DNA of 5,681 nt from Luethyella okanaganae (GTDB lineage: Bacteria > Actinomycetota > Actinomycetes > Actinomycetales > Microbacteriaceae): assembly GCF_042660285.1 (NCBI RefSeq), contig NZ_JBHSTP010000005.1, forward strand, positions 1 to 5,681, written 5' to 3'. The translations under genes and the position numbers were made by a program. Below, piece by piece: positions 1 to 5,681 of the stretch; within the stretch, counting starts at the first letter, position 1, and every line of letters starts with the position of its first letter. The notes beneath the pieces were generated by a model. That model saw only the letters and a program-made list of their open reading frames with translations, did not search any database and was not told the origin of the DNA.

Positions 1-30
1 GGCCGTTTTGTGTTTGGTGGGTTAACGTGG

Positions 31-56
31 AATGGCCACCCGGGTGGGTGGCCATT
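31..56 (-). terminator. Hairpin after the 5S gene, probable operon terminator without a U-tract
   Basis: A perfect 10-bp inverted repeat (AATGGCCACC at 31-40, GGTGGCCATT at 47-56) encloses a 6-nt loop. It begins about 11 nt past the 5S 3' end, where the rrn transcript would be expected to stop. The transcript after the stem reads CCACGTTAACCCACC and has no U-run, so this is not a canonical intrinsic terminator. Actinobacterial operons often end in strong hairpins that lack a U-tract, which fits, but the sequence alone does not prove termination. It could instead be a 5S 3' processing or stability element. Confidence 0.65.
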
Positions 57-67
57 TCACTGGTGTT

Positions 68-186
68 GTCCGGCGGTGTCCTACTCTCCCACAGGGTCTC
101 CCCTGCAGTACCATCGGCGCTGGGAGTCTTAGCTTCCGGGTTCGGAATGTGACCGGGCGTTTCCCTCTCGCTATGGCCGCCGAAAC
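68..186 (-). rRNA. rrf: 5S ribosomal RNA
   Basis: This is the 5S rRNA of the large ribosomal subunit, about 119 nt, last in the operon. The transcript opens with GTTTCGGCGGCCATAGCG, carries the conserved core CCCGGTCACATTCCGAACCC and GAAGCTAAGACTCC, then GCGCCGATGGTACTGC, and closes with GAGAGTAGGACACCGCCGG. The terminal helix I forms between GGCGG at the 5' end and CCGCC at the 3' end. Length and wording match actinobacterial 5S genes. The exact ends are placed by similarity and could shift by one to three bases. It follows the 23S by about 160 nt and is followed closely by a strong hairpin. Confidence 0.96.
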
Positions 187-252
187 ATTGTTGATGTGTT
201 GTGGTGAGTCAAACAAGCACGCGCTGTGGGTGAGCACAGTGTCGTTGTTGTT

Positions 253-279
253 TGGTTCTCGACCGTACATCGAGAACCA
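253..279 (-). repeat. Perfect 10-bp inverted repeat in the 23S-5S spacer
   Basis: The plus strand reads TGGTTCTCGA at 253-262 and TCGAGAACCA at 270-279 around a 7-nt loop (CCGTACA). In the transcript it is a stable hairpin. It has no U-run after it, so it is unlikely to be a terminator. Its 272-279 half is also the 3' end of the pre-23S stem arm, and its loop contains the bases that can extend that stem. The local hairpin and the full long-range stem are therefore mutually exclusive over these bases. A role in ordering processing is inference. Confidence 0.8.
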
Positions 280-295
280 CAGAGTGGACGCAAGC
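272..295 (-). other. 3' arm of the pre-23S processing stem
   Basis: The transcript of this segment starts GCTTGCGTCCAC and ends GTGGTTCTC. It is complementary over 24 positions to the spacer segment at 3577-3600 upstream of the 23S: 23 of 24 positions pair, including two G-U pairs, with one C-C mismatch. Three unpaired bases further out, GTACGG (transcript of 263-268) can pair with CCGTAC (transcript of 3604-3609). In bacteria such stems bring the ends of the 23S together and are cut by RNase III. The pairing is visible here; cleavage is inferred from the known pathway. Confidence 0.85.
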
Positions 296-307
296 TTTCA
301 TGTTCCC

Positions 308-335
308 CCCATACCAGCCTTACAACATGTATGGG
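308..335 (-). repeat. Short hairpin just after the 23S 3' end
   Basis: CCCATAC at 308-314 and GTATGGG at 329-335 form a perfect 7-bp inverted repeat with a 14-nt loop. It sits between the mature 23S end and the 3' arm of the processing stem, so it would be a side hairpin in the pre-23S flank. Function unknown; it may simply shape the processing stem. Confidence 0.55.
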
Positions 336-477
336 AGTGGTGATTGTCAAGATATCGGCTTATTAGTACCGGTCAGCTCCACGAGTCTTTCGTCCTCGCT
401 TCCACGTCCGGCCTATCGACCCAGTAGTCTAGCTGGGAGCCTCTCGCCCGAGGGCATGGAAATCTCATCTCGAGGCC

Positions 478-510
<33 letters not shown>

Positions 511-578
511 ATCCCGAACGTAGCTAATCAGCGGTGCTCCTGGCGGAACAACTGACACACCAGAGGTTCGTCCAACCC

Positions 579-592
579 GGTCCTCTCGTACT
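579..592 (-). other. Sarcin-ricin loop of the 23S
   Basis: The transcript reads AGTACGAGAGGACC, the universally conserved loop that binds elongation factors and activates their GTPase. It is unaltered, which supports a functional 23S. Confidence 0.95.
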
Positions 593-626
593 AGGGTCAG
601 ATCCTCTCAAATTTCCTACGCGCGCA

Positions 627-659
<33 letters not shown>

Positions 660-675
660 AAACCCAGCTCGCGTA

Positions 676-712
<37 letters not shown>

Positions 713-716
713 ACTC

Positions 717-757
<41 letters not shown>

Positions 758-1180
758 ATGCCGTCGATATGGACTCTTGGGCAAGATCAGCCTGTTATCC
801 CCGAGGTACCTTTTATCCGTTGAGCGACAGCGCTTCCACAAGCCACTGCCGGATCACTAGTCCCGACTTTCGTCCCTGCTCGACGTGTCAGTCTCACAGT
901 CAAGCTCCCTTGTGCACTTACACTCGACACCTGATTGCCAACCAGGTTGAGGGAACCTTTGGGCGCCTCCGTTACTTTTTGGGAGGCAACCGCCCCAGTT
1001 AAACTACCCACCAGGCACTGTCCCTGAACCGGATCACGGTTCGAAGTTAGATGTCCAGAGTGACCAGAGTGGTATTTCAACGATGACTCCACCCGAACTA
1101 GCGTCCAAGCTTCACAGTCTCCCACCTATCCTACACAAGCCACACCGAACACCAATACCAAGCTGTAGTAAAGGTCACGG

Positions 1181-1188
1181 GGTCTTTC
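1181..1188 (-). other. Peptidyl transferase loop segment (E. coli 2057-2064)
   Basis: The transcript GAAAGACC aligns with E. coli 23S positions 2057-2064. The bases matching A2058 and A2059 (complement of 1187 and 1186) are both A, the wild-type state, and position 2057 is G. This gives no sign of macrolide resistance by target mutation. Methylation by an Erm enzyme cannot be seen in DNA. Confidence 0.9.
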
Positions 1189-1266
1189 CGTCCTGCTGCG
1201 CGTAACGAGCATCTTTACTCGTAGTGCAATTTCGCCGAGTTCGCGGTTGAGACAGCTGGGAAGTCG

Positions 1267-1322
<56 letters not shown>

Positions 1323-1819
1323 TGGTTATAGTTACCACCGCCGTTTACTGGGGCTTAAATTCTCAGCTTCGCCTTGCGGCTGACCGTTCCTCTTAACCTT
1401 CCAGCACCGGGCAGGCGTCAGTCCGTATACATCGTCTTGCGACTTGGCACGGACCTGTGTTTTTAGTAAACAGTCGCTTCCCACTGGTCTCTGCGGCCTT
1501 CACACGCTCCAGGAGCAAGTCCTTTCACGCTTCAGGCCCCCCTTCTCCCGAAGTTACGGGGGCATTTTGCCGAGTTCCTTAACCACGATTCTCTCGATCT
1601 CCTTAGTATTCTCTACCTGACCACCTGAGTCGGTTTGGGGTACGGGCGGCTTGAACCTCGCGTCGATGCTTTTCTTGGCAGCATAGGATCACCGATTTCG
1701 ACTTGCGTCTACCCATCGGGTCTCAGCCTGTACGAGAGACGGATTTGCCTATCCCTCGGCCTACACCCTTAGACCGGGACAACCATCGCCCGGCTCGGCT
1801 ACCTTCCTGCGTCACACCT

Positions 1820-1942
1820 GTTAATACGCTAACCGCACCAGCGTAGGGTCGTGTGCTAGGCCCACTCGTCTCGGCCCGAAGGCTCTGATCAAGGGGATTC
1901 AGACACTTAGCATTACTGGATTGGCTTGGGCGGTCCTTCGCC
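1820..1942 (-). other. Actinobacterial domain III insertion in the 23S
   Basis: Between the conserved transcript segments AATATTCCCGTACC and AACAGGTGTGACGCAGGAAG lies about 100 nt more than in E. coli, where the equivalent interval is only about 17 nt as I recall it. This is the known extra helix (H54a) of high-G+C Gram-positive bacteria. A stem is visible: ATGCTAA (transcript of 1913-1907) pairs with TTAGCGT (transcript of 1832-1826), and an inner hairpin GCC-TTCG-GGC lies at 1883-1874. The boundaries are approximate. It is the best single phylum marker in the window. Confidence 0.88.
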
Positions 1943-2260
1943 GGTACGGGAATATCAACCCGTTGTCCATCGACTACGCCTGTCGGCCTCGCCTTAGGTC
2001 CCGACTTACCCAGGGCGGATTAGCCTGGCCCTGGAACCCTTGGTCTTTCGGAGGACGGGTTTCTCACCCGTCTTTCGCTACTCATGCCTGCATTCTCACT
2101 CGTGTGGCCTCCACGGCTGGTTCACACCGCCGCTTCACTGGCCACACGACGCTCTCCTACCCATCAACACGGCTGGACCACGAAGGCCTACCACAAATGT
2201 CAATGCCACAACTTCGGTGGCGTGCTTGAGCCCCGTTACATTGTCGGCGCGGAATCACTT

Positions 2261-2322
<62 letters not shown>

Positions 2323-2884
2323 CTGTGCAACTCCACATCCTTTCCCACTTAGCACGCGCTTAGGGACCTTAGTCGGTGGTCTGGGTTGTTTCCCTCTCGA
2401 CGATGAAGCTTATCCCCCACCGTCTCACTGCTGCGCTCTCACTTACCGGCATTCGGAGTTTGGCTGACGTCAGTAACCTTTTAGGGCCCATCGGCCATCC
2501 AGTAGCTCTACCTCCGGCAAGAAACACGCAACGCTGCACCTAAATGCATTTCGGAGAGAACCAGCTATCACGAAGTTTGATTGGCCTTTCACCCCTATCC
2601 ACAGCTCATCCCCTCCATTTTCAACTGAAGTGGGTTCGGTCCTCCACGACGTCTTACCGTCGCTTCAACCTGGCCATGGATAGATCACTTCGCTTCGGGT
2701 CTAGGACATGCGACTGAATCGCCCTATTCAGACTCGCTTTCGCTACGGCTACCCCACACGGGTTAACCTCGCCACATATCACTAACTCGCAGGCTCATTC
2801 TTCAAAAGGCACGCCGTCACCCCAACACGGAGGCTCCGACGGTTTGTAAGCAAACGGTTTCAGGCACTCTTTCACTCCCCTCCC

Positions 2885-2915
<31 letters not shown>

Positions 2916-3548
2916 TGTCCGCTATCGGTCATCTGGGAGTATTTAGGCTTATCAGGTGGTCCTGACAGATTCACACGGGATTTCTCGGGCCCCGTGCTAC
3001 TTGGGATGCTCCTCACGCCATTACGACATTTCGGCTACGGGGTTCGCACCCTCTCCGACTGGCCTTTCAATACCATTCGCCTATGTCGCGCTGTAACGTT
3101 CGCCATTCGGCAGAATCAGCAGAAAAGTCCCACAACCCCGACCATGCAACACCTGCCGGCTCTCACACATAATCGGTTTGGCCTCTTCCGGTTTCGCTCG
3201 CCACTACTCACGGAATCACTCTTGTTTTCTCTTCCTGTGGGTACTGAGATGTTTCACTTCCCCACGTTCCCTCTACCCGCCCTATACATTCAGGCGGGAG
3301 TCACCAGGTCACCCAAAGGGCCCGGCGGGGTTTCCCCATTCGGAAATCCTCGGATCACAGCTCGTTTATCAGCTCCCCGAGGCTTATCGCAGATTACTAC
3401 GTCCTTCTTCGGCTCCAGATGCCAAGGCATCCACCGTTTGCTCTTAGAATCTTGAAATCACATGAGTTCGAATCGATTCCTCTAACAGAGAAATAGACCA
3501 ATGATCAATCGAACACTCCCCCGAAAGGAAACGCCCGAAAAATCTTGT

Positions 3549-3570
3549 GATCGACCCCAAAGGGTCAATC
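3549..3570 (-). repeat. 9-bp hairpin in the spacer upstream of the 23S
   Basis: The transcript reads GATTGACCC, TTTG, GGGTCGATC. It is a 9-bp stem with one G-U pair and a 4-nt loop. It lies between the 5' arm of the pre-23S stem and the mature 23S 5' end. No U-run follows, so termination is unlikely. It is probably a side hairpin of the pre-23S flank. Confidence 0.7.
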
Positions 3571-3576
3571 TAAGAT

Positions 3577-3603
3577 GCTCGCGTCCACTGTGTAGTTCTC
3601 AAA
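3577..3603 (-). promoter_or_regulatory. NusA-site-like motif and 5' arm of the pre-23S stem
   Basis: The transcript begins TTTGAGAACTACACAGTGG. Its first 16 bases (3603-3588) match the 16S leader motif at 5665-5650 at 14 positions. GAACTACACAG resembles GAACUCAAUAG, the rrn leader RNA bound by the KH domains of Mycobacterium tuberculosis NusA, so a role in rrn antitermination is likely. The 24 bases at 3600-3577 are also the 5' arm of a helix with 295-272. The two roles overlap on the same bases. The match to the NusA RNA is from memory. Confidence 0.72.
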
Positions 3604-3690
3604 GTACGGGCGGCGCCTCCCCCACCCGGCCAGTCATGCCAGAAACAGGAAAGACCCAGAGTACCGTCCACCCGCAAAACGGGGGCCCGA

Positions 3691-3714
3691 TCCCTCAGGA
3701 CCCAACAGCGTGCA
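3691..3714 (-). other. 3' arm of the pre-16S processing stem
   Basis: The transcript starts TGCACGCTGTTGGGTCCTGAG. Eleven bases, TGCACGCTGTT (3714-3704), are perfectly complementary to AACAGCGTGCA in the 16S leader (5654-5644). Pairing continues outward to 3691 and 5667 with two mismatches and five G-U pairs, giving 22 of 24 positions paired. A similar block (CTGTTGGGTCCTGAG) is, as I recall, conserved in spacers of mycobacteria and other actinobacteria, which fits a shared processing role. RNase III cleavage here is inferred from the known bacterial pathway. Confidence 0.78.
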
Positions 3715-3888
3715 AAAGACCAGACCACTCCCCATCACCCGTTCCAACTCCGAAGAGCGTACTGAGACTCAAGATCGCCACCTGGCCACAATGTCAATGT
3801 TCCACCCATGAGCGCCACCGAGAAACATCCGTCCCCGAAATGACTTGGCAGTTTATTCCCCGTGTAAACAGCGAGGACTGCACATGCT

Positions 3889-5415
<1,527 letters not shown>

Positions 5416-5608
5416 TGCATAAACGCACGAAACGCAAAACGCCCCGGCACATCCACTGCACCCAACCACCAAAACAGGCAGAAAGACACAAGTTTGACAC
5501 TGACAAAAAAACAAACATCATTACTGACATTCACTAATTCATCCAACAACAATCCCAAACAAATCCCCCACACCATCACCAGCAAAAAACCAGATCAAAC
5601 ACAAGAGA

Positions 5609-5640
5609 CCAATTCGGCACATAACAATTGGCATATAACA
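5609..5640 (-). repeat. Tandem 11-nt repeat with a small inverted repeat in the 16S leader
   Basis: On the plus strand GGCACATAACA (5616-5626) and GGCATATAACA (5630-5640) differ by one base and are each followed by ATTG or TTG. The first copy lies inside a 6-bp inverted repeat, CCAATT at 5609-5614 and AATTGG at 5626-5631, with an 11-nt loop. The position just downstream of the NusA-like motif would suit a boxB-like hairpin, but the stem is short and A/T-rich. Function unknown. Confidence 0.5.
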
Positions 5641-5643
5641 TTG

Positions 5644-5667
5644 TGCACGCTGTTAAGTTCTCAAAAA
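5644..5667 (-). promoter_or_regulatory. NusA-site-like motif and 5' arm of the pre-16S stem
   Basis: The transcript reads TTTTTGAGAACTTAACAGCG followed by TGCA. GAACTTAACAG is a close counterpart of the mycobacterial NusA-binding RNA GAACUCAAUAG, so the element probably loads NusA and associated factors onto the elongating polymerase to prevent early termination of rrn. The same bases pair with the spacer segment at 3714-3691, which would loop out the 16S for processing. The segment lies about 228 nt upstream of the 16S. The NusA assignment is by remembered similarity; the pairing is visible directly. Confidence 0.75.
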
Positions 5668-5681
5668 TCAGACACACCCGG

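Larger units (their letters stand above)
187..346 (-). other. 23S-5S internal transcribed spacer
   Basis: This spacer of about 160 nt lies between the mature 23S 3' end and the 5S 5' end. I see no tRNA or open frame of interest. In transcript order it holds a hairpin next to the 23S end (335-308), the 3' arm of the long pre-23S stem (295-272), a perfect hairpin overlapping that arm (279-253), and a stretch of roughly 65 nt before the 5S with only short possible helices, such as CTGTG at 224-228 with CACAG at 235-239. The layout is that expected of a processing spacer. Which structures form is inferred from complementarity only. Confidence 0.85.
5416..5681 (-). other. 16S leader (5' external transcribed spacer)
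   Basis: At least 266 nt of upstream leader precede the 16S. In transcript order it holds a NusA-site-like motif and stem arm (5667-5644), two near-identical 11-nt repeats (5640-5616) that overlap a possible small hairpin, and a G/U-rich, C-poor tract down to about 5455. The transcript of 5581-5527 has no C at all over 55 nt. I see no convincing -35/-10 pair. rrn promoters normally lie upstream of the NusA site, so they are expected beyond the window edge. Two minus-strand open frames here are compositional artefacts. Confidence 0.85.

Noticed and set aside
205..240. Segment before the 5S with ACCCACAGCGCGTGC resembling the 16S leader stem arm, as a rival partner for spacer 3691-3714
   Set aside because: The resemblance needs gaps and gives only short interrupted helices, clearly weaker than the leader pairing.
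787..1125. A 112-codon minus-strand open frame in the 23S
   Set aside because: It is a sense-strand reading of conserved domain V sequence of the 23S, with no start signal or domain.
2994..3455. A 153-codon open frame on the plus strand
   Set aside because: It lies wholly within the 5' part of the 23S gene, antisense to it, in sequence conserved as RNA. It has no ribosome binding site or recognisable domain.
5514..5531. A possible alternative 16S stem between leader 5514-5531 and spacer 3790-3801 (7 plus 5 bp with a 6-nt bulge)
   Set aside because: Matches of 7 bp are expected several times by chance between segments of this size, and a much better stem exists at 5644-5667 with 3691-3714.
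5636..5667. TTGAGA and TATAT-like bases in the leader as an rrn promoter
   Set aside because: The spacing is about 21 nt and the TTGAGA belongs to the NusA-like motif, which should lie downstream of the promoter.

Overview
This window holds one complete ribosomal RNA operon, read entirely from the minus strand. I find no credible protein-coding gene in it. In transcription order (high to low coordinates) it runs: 16S leader (5681-5416), 16S rRNA (about 5415-3893), 16S-23S spacer without tRNA genes (about 3892-3456), 23S rRNA (about 3455-347), 23S-5S spacer (346-187), 5S rRNA (186-68), and a strong hairpin (56-31) just past the 5S that is probably the transcript end. Every long open frame overlaps rRNA or its spacers and is a shadow.

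The organism is an actinobacterium (Actinomycetota). Three things support this: the roughly 100-nt extra helix in domain III of the 23S that marks high-G+C Gram-positives, a 16S-23S spacer with no tRNA, and 16S and 5S wording typical of the phylum. From remembered sequences the 16S looks most like Micrococcales (Micrococcaceae or Microbacteriaceae relatives). I cannot name a genus. No rrn promoter is visible, so it probably lies beyond 5681. The window may be a complete short contig of a collapsed multicopy rrn locus, but this cannot be checked here.

The rRNAs look intact and ordinary. The most informative content is in the spacers. Two long-range helices can be read by eye. One joins the 16S leader (5644-5667) to the 16S-23S spacer (3691-3714) and encloses the 16S. 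The other joins the spacer (3577-3600) to the 23S-5S spacer (272-295) and encloses the 23S. Both 5' arms carry a related motif, TTTGAGAACTNNACAG, which contains a counterpart of the mycobacterial NusA-binding boxC element. Each arm therefore seems to serve both antitermination and RNase III-type pre-rRNA processing. The 3' arm of the 23S stem also takes part in a perfect local hairpin that would compete with the long stem.

I see no undescribed gene system. The findings concern rRNA processing architecture and should be read as refinements of a known type of locus.
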